A program made the position numbers and the translations under genes. A DNA stretch of 64,000 bases from Devosia submarina (GTDB taxonomy: Bacteria; Pseudomonadota; Alphaproteobacteria; Rhizobiales; Devosiaceae), in assembly GCF_003056345.1 (NCBI RefSeq), contig NZ_PYWB01000007.1, forward strand, positions 62,001 through 126,000, written 5' to 3'. How positions within the stretch are numbered: position 1 is the first letter of the stretch; each line of letters opens with the position of its first letter. A model generated the notes under the pieces. That model saw only the letters and a list, made by a program, of their open reading frames with translations, ran no database searches and had not been told where the DNA came from. Below, in pieces: positions 8,837 to 17,245 of the stretch.

Positions 8837-9853
8837 TTAGCGGATCGGCGGCGCGTACTGCAGGCCGCCATTGCTCCACAAGGCGTTCAGGCCACGCTCC
8901 AGGCCAATCGGGGTGGAGGGACCAACGTTGCGCTCAAACGATTCGCCGTAGTTACCGACGTGCTTGATGATCTGGTATGCCCAGTCCTTGGTGAGACCAA
9001 TCGGCGTGCCGAAATCGCCTTCCACGCCCAGCAGACGCTTGACGGCAGGATTGTCGGAGCCGAGCATTTCGTCGACGTTAGCCGAGGTTACGCCAAGCTC
9101 TTCAGCCTCCAGAAGGGCATTGTAGACCCAGCGGTTGATCTTGAACCACTGATCGTCGCCCTGGCGAACCACGGGACCAAGGGGCTCCTTGGAGATGATC
9201 TCGGGCAGGATGATGTGATCGTCTGGAACTGCGAACTTGGAACGCTCTGCAGCCAGAGCCGAAGCGTCGGTGGTGTAGACGTCGCAGCGGCCGTCTTCAT
9301 AGGCCTTAACAACTTCGTCCTGATCAACGAAAACGACCGTGTTGAACTCGAGGCCGTTGGCGGCGAAATAGTCAGCGGCGTTGAGCTCGGTCGTCGTGCC
9401 AGATTCAATGCAGATAGCGGCGCCAGACAGGTCAAGGGCAGAGGCGATCTCGTCCGCCTTGCGGACCATGAAGCCCTGGCCATCGTAGTACATCGTGCCG
9501 ATGAAGCTGATACCTAGGTCGGTATCGCGGCTCATTGTCCAAGTGGTGGTGCGGGACAGGATGTCGATTTCACCAGCGGACAGTGCTGCGAAGCGCTCCT
9601 GGCTGGTCAGCGGCGTGTAGCGGACCTTGCCAGCATCGTTGAAGATGGCGGCAGCGACTGCGCGACAGAAATCTACCTCCAGACCGGTCCAAACGTTATT
9701 GGCGTCGGGCGCGGAGAAGCCGGCAACACCGCCGGTAACACCGCACTGTACGTAGTCCTTAGCCTTTACGTCGTCGAGTGTTGCTGCCTGTGCAGCCGTC
9801 GCAACAAGGCCGAGAGAGGCCGCTGCTGCGAAGGTTACGAGCATTTTTTTCAT
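8837..9853 (-). CDS. aapJ: General L-amino acid-binding periplasmic protein
   Basis: This 338-residue binding protein has a signal peptide of about 22 residues (MKKMLVTFAAAAS... ending TAAQA). The frame extends 24 codons further upstream, but the ATG at 9853 is preceded by AAGAAGG at proper spacing and gives a normal signal peptide, so that start was chosen. The family 3 binding fold is seen in GLEVDFCRAVAAAIF and the conserved end NALWSNGGLQYAPPIR. It is the first gene of the leftward operon aapJ-aapQ-aapM-aapP. It delivers a broad range of L-amino acids in characterised homologues; specificity here is assumed from the family. Confidence 0.9.
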   Translation of the reverse strand: MKKMLVTFAAAASLGLVATAAQAATLDDVKAKDYVQCGVTGGVAGFSAPDANNVWTGLEVDFCRAVAAAIFNDAGKVRYTPLTSQERFAALSAGEIDILSRTTTWTMSRDTDLGISFIGTMYYDGQGFMVRKADEIASALDLSGAAICIESGTTTELNAADYFAANGLEFNTVVFVDQDEVVKAYEDGRCDVYTTDASALAAERSKFAVPDDHIILPEIISKEPLGPVVRQGDDQWFKINRWVYNALLEAEELGVTSANVDEMLGSDNPAVKRLLGVEGDFGTPIGLTKDWAYQIIKHVGNYGESFERNVGPSTPIGLERGLNALWSNGGLQYAPPIR

Positions 9854-10075
9854 TGATATTGCCTTCTTGTTTCCTGACCATGTGTCCCGAAGCTCATAAG
9901 GCTTTGCCCTCGTCCCCGGTGGCACCTCCGTCTTTGTTTGACGGTAATGATGCTGCTAAGCATGCAAGCGTCAATTAAACCGCGCGTCAAGGGCGTTGGC
10001 GGCTTGGGACAGCAAAGCTGTCGTTTATTTAGCCATGCCGGACATCTTGATGTGAAATTAAGCAGAGAGCCTAAT

Positions 10076-11260
10076 ATGAATGACGAGAAAAGCAGCACGT
10101 CGGGGCCTTCGATCGAAACCATACTGACCCACGGTGGGCGGACACCCGAGGAGCAGTTCGGATTCGTCAATACGCCGGTTTATCGTGGCTCCACCGTGCT
10201 GTTCAAAACGCTGGATGATCTGGAGGCGCAGCAACAGCGCTACCTTTATGGGCGCGCGGGCAACCCGACGACCGAGAGCGTGGAGACCATCGTCACACAA
10301 TTAGAGGGCGCCTATCGCACGCGGCTCCTGCCCTCTGGGCTTGCTGCGATAACGGTGGCTCTCATGTCATGCCTGCAGAGCGGCGACGACCTGCTGATCT
10401 CAGACAGCGCTTATGAACCAGGGCGTGTCTTTGCCAACAAGTTCCTGGCGCGCATGGGCATCAGCGTTCGGTATTATGATCCGCGCATCGGCGCAGGGCT
10501 TGCCGACTTGATGCTGCCGAATACGCGCGCTGTTTTGGCGGAAAGCCCTGGCTCGCTCACTTTCGAGGTACAGGATATTCCGGCCCTCGCAGCCGCTGCC
10601 CATGCTGGGGGCGCCCGACTGATCGTCGACAATAGCTGGGCAAGCCCTTTGTTTTTGCAGCCGATCGCCCTTGGGGCTGACCTTGTGGTGCATGCTGGGA
10701 CCAAGATGTTTGTGGGCCACTCCGATGCCTTTGCGGGTACGATCTCAGCAACGGAGGAGGCGTGGGCGGATGTGGAAGCCAACCGCGCAGCCCTGGGCTT
10801 TTTCACCTCGGGTGATGACGCCTTTCTTGTGGCGCGTGGACTTCGAACGCTGGCCATCCGGATCAAGGAGCATAATGAGCGCAGCGTCGCCATGGCAAGC
10901 TGGCTCGAACAGCAGCCACTTGTGCGCAGGGTGCTGCACCCTGCCCTTCCCAGCCATCCCGACCATCATTTGTTCAAGCGTGACTTCAAGGGTTCGGGAA
11001 GTCTCTTCGGCGTCGTTCTGGAGCCCGCGCCACGCGAATCGATTGCAGCTTTCCTGGATCACTTGCGTGTTTTCACCATGGGTTATTCCTGGGGCGGGTA
11101 CGAGAGCCTGTGCCTGCCCGTAAAGCTGAGCAAGAACCGGACGGCGAAGCCGTGGACGGAGGAAGGCAATTTGTTCCGCCTACACATAGGCTTCGAGGGC
11201 ATGGATGACCTTAAATCGGATCTGGCGGATGCTTTGGAGCGTTATGCCCGGGCACGTTGA
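10076..11260 (+). CDS. metC: Cystathionine beta-lyase
   Basis: This 394-residue PLP enzyme of the Cys/Met metabolism family cleaves cystathionine to homocysteine, pyruvate and ammonia. The PLP lysine is Lys210 in HAGTKMFVGHSD, with IVDNSWASP about 20 residues earlier. An in-frame start exists at 9938, but the ATG at 10076 follows AGAGAG and gives the usual family length and N-terminus (ETILTHGGR). It is divergent from aapJ across 222 bases in which I see no SAM riboswitch. Cystathionine gamma-synthase or MetZ would be the alternatives; the short GRAGNP and SWASPLF context favours the lyase. Confidence 0.82.
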   Translation: MNDEKSSTSGPSIETILTHGGRTPEEQFGFVNTPVYRGSTVLFKTLDDLEAQQQRYLYGRAGNPTTESVETIVTQLEGAYRTRLLPSGLAAITVALMSCLQSGDDLLISDSAYEPGRVFANKFLARMGISVRYYDPRIGAGLADLMLPNTRAVLAESPGSLTFEVQDIPALAAAAHAGGARLIVDNSWASPLFLQPIALGADLVVHAGTKMFVGHSDAFAGTISATEEAWADVEANRAALGFFTSGDDAFLVARGLRTLAIRIKEHNERSVAMASWLEQQPLVRRVLHPALPSHPDHHLFKRDFKGSGSLFGVVLEPAPRESIAAFLDHLRVFTMGYSWGGYESLCLPVKLSKNRTAKPWTEEGNLFRLHIGFEGMDDLKSDLADALERYARAR

Positions 11261-11334
11261 CGTCCGAAGGCAACGGTTGGGCAATGGCTTCGCTGCAATC
11301 TTGGTTCATCAACATAAATCCTTCCAGAGTGCAC

Positions 11335-11363
11335 TTGCCCTTTGTAGCGGGACGCGCTAACGA
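11335..11363 (+). promoter_or_regulatory. Putative sigma-70 promoter of tRNA-Pro
   Basis: TTGCCC at 11335-11340 and TAACGA at 11358-11363 are separated by exactly 17 bases and lie 14 bases before the tRNA gene. The -35 is close to consensus and the -10 is weaker. Confidence 0.4.
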
Positions 11364-11377
11364 AGCGCCTGTGATCT

Positions 11378-11454
11378 CGGAGTGTAGCTCAGCCTGGTAG
11401 AGCACCGGTTTTGGGAACCGGGGGTCCAAAGTTCGAATCTTTGTACTCCGACCA
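11378..11454 (+). tRNA. tRNA-Pro (anticodon TGG)
   Basis: A 77-base cloverleaf can be drawn. The acceptor stem CGGAGTG pairs with TACTCCG (one G-T pair), the D-loop is AGCTCAGCCTGGTAGAGC, and the anticodon stem CCGGT/ACCGG holds the loop TTTGGGA with anticodon TGG. The T-arm contains GTTCGAATC. The CCA end is encoded. It stands just ahead of the complex I accessory gene. Confidence 0.95.
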
Positions 11455-11494
11455 TCACAGTTTGCTGCGTAGCGCATCGTGTCGAGGTTTTTGC

Positions 11495-11800
11495 ATGACC
11501 GCCCGGATCTATCGCCCTGCCCGCAACGCCATGCAATCGGGCAAAGGCAAGTCCAAGAACTGGGTCTTGGTCCACGAACCTGCAGCCCCCCGCGACATCG
11601 AGCCCTTGATGGGCTATACCGGGTCGGGCGACATGCGCCAGCAGATCAAACTGTCATTCGACTCGCTGGAAGCAGCAGAAGCCTATGCCCAGAGGTATGG
11701 CATCGCATATACCGTGCAGCCGGCACACGAGCCGACGCCGAAGCGCCAGAGCTATACTGACAATTTTCGGGCCGATCGGAAGACACCCTGGACGCACTGA
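11495..11800 (+). CDS. NDUFS4-like complex I accessory subunit (ETC complex I subunit)
   Basis: This 101-residue protein matches the alphaproteobacterial homologue of the mitochondrial 18-kDa complex I subunit NDUFS4. It begins MTARIYRPARNAMQSGK and contains WVLVHEP and the conserved Trp/Gly-rich core MGYTGSGDMRQQIKLSF, followed by FDSLEAAEAYAQRYG. The N-terminus of the open frame runs into the tRNA; the ATG at 11495 gives the family start. It is expected to sit on the peripheral arm of NADH:ubiquinone oxidoreductase in the cytoplasm. It is not near the nuo genes, which is usual for this subunit. Confidence 0.85.
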   Translation: MTARIYRPARNAMQSGKGKSKNWVLVHEPAAPRDIEPLMGYTGSGDMRQQIKLSFDSLEAAEAYAQRYGIAYTVQPAHEPTPKRQSYTDNFRADRKTPWTH

Positions 11801-11906
11801 TAAAGCTCAGCGAACGATCTCTCTTGCTTCCTCCTTTGCTTGCTTGAACTCCATAGCTTTGGAAAGTTGAACCTTTTGGTGCAGATTGGGTCGGAGGAGA
11901 TCCGAT

Positions 11907-12773
11907 ATGCGCTCACCAGCTCTTTGTTTAGTTAGCCTACTAATTTGCGCTTTGGCGACAACGCCGTCGATCGCCGCTCCTGCGATGTGGGAAGTGCGCG
12001 ATGGCGATAGCGCCCTCTGGCTGTTTGGATCATTTCATGTGCTGCCTGAATCCGTCGAATGGCGCACACCCTTGTTCGATGACACGCTGGCCCAGGCGGA
12101 AGCTGTTGTTTTTGAAGCGGATGTGCGGCCAGCAGCCATGATGGCCATTGGGGCGGAAGCATTCGCCCGCGGCATCTACACAGACGGGCGCCTCCTTACC
12201 GATTCCATCAACAGCGAGACCGAGCGCAAGCTCCGTGATGTGGCAGCGGACCTGAGTCTACCAGTGGGGAGCCTCCTAGCGATGCGGCCGTGGTTCGCGG
12301 CGCTGACTATTACCACCGGCGCAACAGCAGCCATCGGCTACACCTTCGAGGGCGTTGAATACATCCTGCAGCCGGAACTGCCGGCCGAAAAGCAGGTGTA
12401 TTTGGAAACCGGCGCCGAGCAGCTTGATGTTCTTGCGGCTGCACCAGACGACGAACAAATTGCTCTATTCGAAGCCACGCTGAACGAAGTCGGCGGCATG
12501 GCTAAGGTCCTCGACAAGATGGTTTCTAACTGGGCTGCAGGCACGCCAGAGCGATTGGCCGATCTTTTTGTGGCAGAGACAGGCGCCTATAGTGGTGCGT
12601 TCGTGGAACGGCTGATCTATGCGCGCAACCGCAACTGGTTGCCAAAGCTCGAGACCATGCTAGCCGACAACAGCGAGGCGCTGGTGATCGTTGGTGCTGG
12701 TCACCTGATCGGCGAAGGTAGCGTGATCAACCTGCTGCAAGAAGCGGGCTACCGCGTTGTGCGCATTCAGTAG
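11907..12773 (+). CDS. TraB/GumN family protein, exported
   Basis: This 288-residue protein has a signal peptide (about 1-24, ending SIAAPA) and then the TraB/GumN core. The family hallmarks are LFGSFHVLP near residues 40-48 (the GxxH motif of the proposed Tiki-like metal site) and VIVGAGHLIGEGSVINLL near the C-terminus. The family is related to Tiki proteases, which act on secreted proteins; bacterial members mostly have no known substrate. The ATG at 11907 has GGAGGAG 8 bases upstream and is preferred to a TTG seven codons earlier. It stands alone and is followed by a bidirectional stem-loop. Confidence 0.82.
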   Translation: MRSPALCLVSLLICALATTPSIAAPAMWEVRDGDSALWLFGSFHVLPESVEWRTPLFDDTLAQAEAVVFEADVRPAAMMAIGAEAFARGIYTDGRLLTDSINSETERKLRDVAADLSLPVGSLLAMRPWFAALTITTGATAAIGYTFEGVEYILQPELPAEKQVYLETGAEQLDVLAAAPDDEQIALFEATLNEVGGMAKVLDKMVSNWAAGTPERLADLFVAETGAYSGAFVERLIYARNRNWLPKLETMLADNSEALVIVGAGHLIGEGSVINLLQEAGYRVVRIQ

Positions 12774-12784
12774 CGAAAACGCGA

Positions 12785-12809
12785 AAGCCCCAGCAAGTGG
12801 CCGGGGCTT
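12785..12809. terminator. Bidirectional terminator-like hairpin between convergent genes
   Basis: AAGCCCC (12785-12791) and GGGGCTT (12803-12809) form a 7-bp stem between the convergent TraB and Gfo/Idh genes. T-rich bases follow on both strands, but neither run is long. Position and symmetry support a shared terminator. Confidence 0.5.
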
Positions 12810-12831
12810 CCATCTCCTTATCTGTCCAAGC

Positions 12832-13983
12832 CTAGACCTCGCTGAGCTTGGTCCATTTGCCGTCGTTCCTGCTCGATTCAACTGACGCGATGATAAACTG
12901 CATGCCCTCAACGCCATCGGCGAGAGTTGGCAGCAAGCCTTCATACTCAGCGCCCTCGCCGCGGATTACGGCAGCGAACTGGGAATACAAGGTGGCGAAC
13001 GCTTCCAGATATCCTTCCGGATGCCCCGAGGGAATGCGTATGTTCATGGTGGAAGCTGCATTTCCGGAAATCGCGCCGCCTCGGGTCAGCAACTGCCTGG
13101 GCTTACCGAATTCGGTGAACCACATGTAGTTGGGATTGTCCTGGCGCCATTCGAGCCCGCCCTTGTCGCCATAAACGCGCAACTGCAAGCCGTTCTCGCA
13201 GCCAACCGCGACCTGGCTGGCCCAGAGCATCCCCTTCGCGCCACCTTCGAAGCGCAGCATGATGTGGACGTTATCGTCGAGTTGACGGCCTTCCACGAAG
13301 CTGTCGAGGTCAGCAGAGACGGAGTCCGTCTTCAAGCAGGTTACGAAGCGTGCCAGATTGTAGGCGTGGGTCCCAATGTCACCGATAGCTCCGCCTGCGC
13401 CTGAGCGGGCCGGATCCGTGCGCCAGGAGGCCTGCTTGTTCTCTTCAGTAGTGGCTTCGGTGAGCCAATCCTGCGGATATTCGGCCTGAACTACGCGAAT
13501 ATTGCCCAAGGCACCAGACGCAACGAGTTCACGCGCCTGGCGGATCAGCGGATAGCCCGTATAGTTGTGCGTGAGGAGGAACTTGGCGCCGTTCTTGGGC
13601 TGAATGGAAGCGAGCTTGCGCGCATCTTCCAGCGTCGAGGTGAGCGGCTTGTCGCAGATCACGTGAATGCCAGCTTCGAGGAAAGCCTTGGCGGGGCCGT
13701 AGTGCATGTGATTGGGTGTGACGATCGACACCGCTTCGATGCCGTCGGGACGCGCTGCTTCTGCCTGCGCCATTTCCTCGTACGATGTATAGATGCGGTC
13801 TTCGGCCAAGCCGATGTTGCGGCCGGACTCCTTGGCGACTTCTGGACGAGACGACAGCGCCCCCGCAACCAAATCATAATCACCATCGATGCGGGCAGCG
13901 ATGCGGTGAACATAGCCGATAAAGGCTCCCGTGCCGCCGCCAACCATACCCAGGCGAATGCGCCTTGCGCCAGCTTCTGCCAT
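12832..13983 (-). CDS. Gfo/Idh/MocA family oxidoreductase (distal gene of sugar operon)
   Basis: This NAD(P)-dependent sugar oxidoreductase has 383 residues. The N-terminal Rossmann glycine motif is GMVGGGTGAFIG (about 12-23). The family lysine motif appears as CDKPL, and a histidine-bearing C-terminal domain contains GDIGTHAYNLARF, where Asp and His are the expected catalytic residues. Family members oxidise sugars, inositols or glycosides at a ring carbon, with the product released or passed on. It is the last gene of the leftward sugar operon, 12 bases after the neighbouring isomerase-like gene. Substrate unknown. Confidence 0.85.
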   Translation of the reverse strand: MAEAGARRIRLGMVGGGTGAFIGYVHRIAARIDGDYDLVAGALSSRPEVAKESGRNIGLAEDRIYTSYEEMAQAEAARPDGIEAVSIVTPNHMHYGPAKAFLEAGIHVICDKPLTSTLEDARKLASIQPKNGAKFLLTHNYTGYPLIRQARELVASGALGNIRVVQAEYPQDWLTEATTEENKQASWRTDPARSGAGGAIGDIGTHAYNLARFVTCLKTDSVSADLDSFVEGRQLDDNVHIMLRFEGGAKGMLWASQVAVGCENGLQLRVYGDKGGLEWRQDNPNYMWFTEFGKPRQLLTRGGAISGNAASTMNIRIPSGHPEGYLEAFATLYSQFAAVIRGEGAEYEGLLPTLADGVEGMQFIIASVESSRNDGKWTKLSEV

Positions 13984-13995
13984 TTTCGTTGCTCC

Positions 13996-15051
13996 TTAGC
14001 TCAGACCGAGGATTTTGCGGTTGGCAGCCAGATCGGTACCGGATGAGGCAAAATCGTCGAAGGCGTGTTCCGTCACACGAATGATGTGGTTCTTGATGAA
14101 CTCAGCGCCTTCGCGTGCACCATCTTCGGGGTGCTTGATAGCGCATTCCCATTCCAGCACGGCCCAGCCGGCAAAGTCGTACTGCGCCATCTTGGAGAAA
14201 ATGGAGGCGAAATCTACCTGGCCATCACCGAGCGAGCGGAAGCGCCCTGCCCGGTTGATCCAGCTCTGATAGCCCGAATAGACGCCCTGGCGGCCGGTCG
14301 GGTTGAACTCGGCATCCTTGACGTGGAACATCTTGATCCGCTCATGGTAGATGTCGATGTAGTCGAGATAGTCGAGCTGCTGCAGCACGAAGTGGCTGGG
14401 ATCATAAAGCAGATTGGCGCGGGGATGATTGTTCACCCGCTCAAGGAACATCTCGTAGGTGATGCCGTCGTGCAGGTCTTCGCCCGGGTGGATTTCGTAA
14501 CAGAGGTCTACGCCATTTTCGTCCATGGCATTGAGGATCGGCGTCCAGCGACGGGCCAGTTCATCGAAGGCTTCCTCGATCAGGCCGGCCGGGCGCTGAG
14601 GGAACGGATAAAGGAACGGCCAGGCGAGCGCGCCCGAGAAGGTCGCATGTTCGGTAAGACCCAAATTCTGCGATGCCTTTGCGGCCCAATGAAGCTGCTG
14701 CACAGCCCATTCCTGGCGCGCCTTAGGATTACCATGGACCGAAGCCGGCGCGAAACCATCCAGCATTGTGTCGTAAACAGGATGGGCAGCAACAAGCTGG
14801 CCCTGCAAATGGGTTGATAGCTCGGTAATTTCCAAGCCGTGCTTGGCAACGATGCCCTCGAGCTCATCGGCGTAGGTCTTTGACGTAGCCGCTTTTTCAA
14901 GATCGATCAGGCTGCCGACCCATGTGGGAATCTGCACACCCTTGTAGCCGTAATTGGCCGCCCAACCACAAATCGCATCGAGTGAATTGAATGGTGCTGC
15001 GTCGCCGGCGAACTGCGCCAGGAAAATAGCGGGCCCTTTGATGGTGCGCAT
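13996..15051 (-). CDS. Sugar phosphate isomerase/epimerase-like TIM-barrel protein
   Basis: This 351-residue protein of the xylose isomerase-like (AP endonuclease family 2) TIM barrels shows the expected metal-site segments in order: CYEIHPGEDLHDG, LLYDPSHFVLQQLD, MFHVKDAEF and AVLEWECAIKHP. These supply Glu, Asp, His and Glu ligands for a divalent metal. Relatives include IolE, IolI, hydroxypyruvate isomerase and 3-keto-sugar processing enzymes. It lies 137 bases after the upstream oxidoreductase and 12 bases before the next one, so it probably acts on the product of one of them. I cannot assign a reaction. Confidence 0.8.
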   Translation of the reverse strand: MRTIKGPAIFLAQFAGDAAPFNSLDAICGWAANYGYKGVQIPTWVGSLIDLEKAATSKTYADELEGIVAKHGLEITELSTHLQGQLVAAHPVYDTMLDGFAPASVHGNPKARQEWAVQQLHWAAKASQNLGLTEHATFSGALAWPFLYPFPQRPAGLIEEAFDELARRWTPILNAMDENGVDLCYEIHPGEDLHDGITYEMFLERVNNHPRANLLYDPSHFVLQQLDYLDYIDIYHERIKMFHVKDAEFNPTGRQGVYSGYQSWINRAGRFRSLGDGQVDFASIFSKMAQYDFAGWAVLEWECAIKHPEDGAREGAEFIKNHIIRVTEHAFDDFASSGTDLAANRKILGLS

Positions 15052-15188
15052 GAATTGCTCCTCTGTAACGCTTTACGCGCCTTGTATTTGCTGGTTCGGA
15101 CAGAAACAGGCGGCGAAGGCCGCCGCCGGCTTCCCATTCATCATACTTTTGACTGGCAGATGGGGCCTGTCAATGAGGTACGCACCTC

Positions 15189-16328
15189 TTACTTCAGTAG
15201 CGCCTGAGCATCCTCTGGTGTTAGAGGCAGCGGCCGCTCGCAAGTGGTGGAGAGCGTCAGCACCTGACCGCTCTCACCCGCCTTGAGCAGGCTCGTCATG
15301 ACGTCAACGGCATGCAGCGCAACATCCAGGCCACACCGAGCGCGATAACCAGCGTCGATCGACTGCATCATGTCAGCGAGGCCAGCCGTGCGGTAATTGG
15401 CACGCGGAGTGGGCTTGTCGAGATCCTGATTGGCTTTCCCGAAGGGGTGATTCCATGGCGTAACGGTTTGGCGCTCCCCATTAAGGCCTGCCGTTACCAG
15501 ATCACCGCCAAAGAAGTTCGGATCTGGCACGAAGATGGATCCATCCGTGCCATAGAGCTCAATGTTATGGTGTCCGTGAGCCGCAACGTCCCAGCTGGCG
15601 CCGATGGTGATGATGGCGCCCGAAACGAATTCCAGCACACCATGGATCGTGGTGGGAGTACCAACCTTGACGAAGGTGCCCTTGTAGGGGCCCTCGGCTG
15701 TCACCTCACGTTCCGTGCGCGCCATGTTGGTGAAGGCCGAGAGGCGCTTCACCGGGCCAAGCAGGTGAATTAGCTCGGTTACGTAGTAAGGGCCAAGATC
15801 AAGGATCGGCCCCGCACCTGGCTGGAAGAAGAATTCGGGATTTGGGTGCCAATGTTCCATGCCCCGGCTCATCACGTGCGTTGTACCGCTCATGATCTTG
15901 CCTAGCTGGCCGCTATCGATGATCTGGCGAGCCTGCTGATGAGCGCCGCCGAGGAATGTATCTGGAGCGCTGCCGACACGAAGGCCCCGATCGTCGGCTG
16001 CCTTCTTGAGCGCCATGCCTTCTTCGAGGGAAAGCACGAAAGGCTTTTCGGAATAGGCGTGCTTACCGGCCGAGATGATGTCCATCGAGACTGAATAATG
16101 CGTAGCTGGGATCGTCAAGTTGACGATCACGTCCAGTTCGCTGTTCTTAAGCAGTTCGTCGGGTGTTTGAGCCTTAACGCCAAACTCCTCAGCCCGCTTT
16201 CGGGCAGCCGCGGGAACGATGTCTGCAACGGCGCGAACCTCAAGGCCCTTGAACAGCGGAGCGAGCCGCAAATAGGCGCCCGAAATATTGCCGGCACCCA
16301 TGATGCCGACGCCAAATGTCTTGGTCAT
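15189..16328 (-). CDS. Gfo/Idh/MocA family oxidoreductase (first of two)
   Basis: A 379-residue NAD(P)-dependent oxidoreductase. The nucleotide-binding motif is GIMGAGNISGAYL at about 8-20, the family lysine motif is YSEKPF, and the C-terminal domain has ILDLGPYYVTELIHLLG. It shares the fold but little detailed sequence with the protein at 12832-13983, so the two are ancient paralogues, not a recent duplication. Its start is 6 bases after the stop of the 249-residue isomerase-like gene, implying coupled translation. Substrate unknown; context suggests the imported sugar or its glycoside. Confidence 0.85.
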   Translation of the reverse strand: MTKTFGVGIMGAGNISGAYLRLAPLFKGLEVRAVADIVPAAARKRAEEFGVKAQTPDELLKNSELDVIVNLTIPATHYSVSMDIISAGKHAYSEKPFVLSLEEGMALKKAADDRGLRVGSAPDTFLGGAHQQARQIIDSGQLGKIMSGTTHVMSRGMEHWHPNPEFFFQPGAGPILDLGPYYVTELIHLLGPVKRLSAFTNMARTEREVTAEGPYKGTFVKVGTPTTIHGVLEFVSGAIITIGASWDVAAHGHHNIELYGTDGSIFVPDPNFFGGDLVTAGLNGERQTVTPWNHPFGKANQDLDKPTPRANYRTAGLADMMQSIDAGYRARCGLDVALHAVDVMTSLLKAGESGQVLTLSTTCERPLPLTPEDAQALLK

Positions 16329-16334
16329 CTGATC

Positions 16335-17084
16335 TTACTTCCAGTTCTTGGCGGCAGCGATCGAGCGGGTGGCAAAACGCACCGCATCAGATGGCTTGTC
16401 GTGTTCGGCAACGAAGTACTGAGCCTTGGTCTTGCTCTGCACCTTGGTGATTAGGTCATCCCAGTTCAGGACGCCCTGCCCCACGTCAGCCCAACCGTCT
16501 TCGTCGGCTGCTTCCCCCGCTGGAGCAATGTCTTTGACGTGAACAGCGGTAATACGGTCACCATACTTCTCGAACCATGCTACGGGGTCTGCATTGCCAC
16601 GCGCGATCCAAGCAACGTCTGCTTCCCACTCGATGCTTGGCGCTGTTTCGAGGATGATCTCCATGGGCGTACGGCCCGAGGTCGTTGCCTTGAACTCGAA
16701 GTCATGGTTGTGCCAGCCGAAGCCGTAACCTTCCTTCGTGTATGTCTCGCCAGCCTTGGCGAGCATCTCAGCTAGTTCCAGCCATTTGGACTCGTCTTCG
16801 CTGCGGCCTTCAGGTCCGATATGAGGGCAGTAGATGCGCTTGATGCCAAGGGTTTCGGCGGTTTTGAGGGTCGTTTCCACATCCTGCACCTGAGCGGGAC
16901 CGAAATGGCCGGTCGGCATGGTGAGGCCATTTTTCTGAAGTTCGGCGGCAAGGCCGGCTGCGTCGGCATAAAGCCCGCCATAACCTTCTACCTGCGTGTA
17001 GCCCAGCGAACTCAACTTGGCGAGAAAGTCAGGCAGCGATGGCACGTTACGGGCGCTGTAGAGCTGGAATGACAGTTCAGTCAT
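16335..17084 (-). CDS. Sugar phosphate isomerase/epimerase-like TIM-barrel protein (short form)
   Basis: This 249-residue TIM-barrel protein starts LSFQLYSARNVPSLPDFLAKL, a typical opening for xylose-isomerase-like proteins in sugar operons. Metal-site segments are FGWHNHDFEF, EWEADVAWIARG and VHVKDIAP. It is about 100 residues shorter than the other isomerase-like protein in this operon and lacks its C-terminal extension. It lies 161 bases after the ABC ATPase gene, with a stem-loop in the gap, and directly ahead of an oxidoreductase gene. Likely role: a ring isomerisation or epimerisation in the same catabolic route. Confidence 0.8.
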   Translation of the reverse strand: MTELSFQLYSARNVPSLPDFLAKLSSLGYTQVEGYGGLYADAAGLAAELQKNGLTMPTGHFGPAQVQDVETTLKTAETLGIKRIYCPHIGPEGRSEDESKWLELAEMLAKAGETYTKEGYGFGWHNHDFEFKATTSGRTPMEIILETAPSIEWEADVAWIARGNADPVAWFEKYGDRITAVHVKDIAPAGEAADEDGWADVGQGVLNWDDLITKVQSKTKAQYFVAEHDKPSDAVRFATRSIAAAKNWK

Positions 17085-17209
17085 TTGGGCCTCTTGAAAT
17101 GTAGATGATTGGACGTCGCATCACGTAGATGCGTTGATATCTGATAGCGGGCGATGAATCTGGCGGGGTGAGCAGACGCAGCAGCCGAAAAGTAAGAAGG
17201 AAGAGAGAT

Positions 17210-17231
17210 GCCGGGCACCACAATGCCCGGC
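17210..17231 (-). terminator. Stem-loop after the ABC ATPase gene
   Basis: GCCGGGCA and TGCCCGGC form a perfect 8-bp stem with a 6-base loop, 15 bases after the ATPase stop. In the transcript it is followed by a pyrimidine-rich stretch. It may partly end transcription between transporter and enzyme genes. Confidence 0.5.
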
Positions 17232-17245
17232 TGTATCATTGCATG

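Noticed and set aside
9854-10075. A possible SAM riboswitch upstream of the metC-like gene
   Set aside because: I looked for the conserved SAM-I or SAM-II helices and found none that I could defend.
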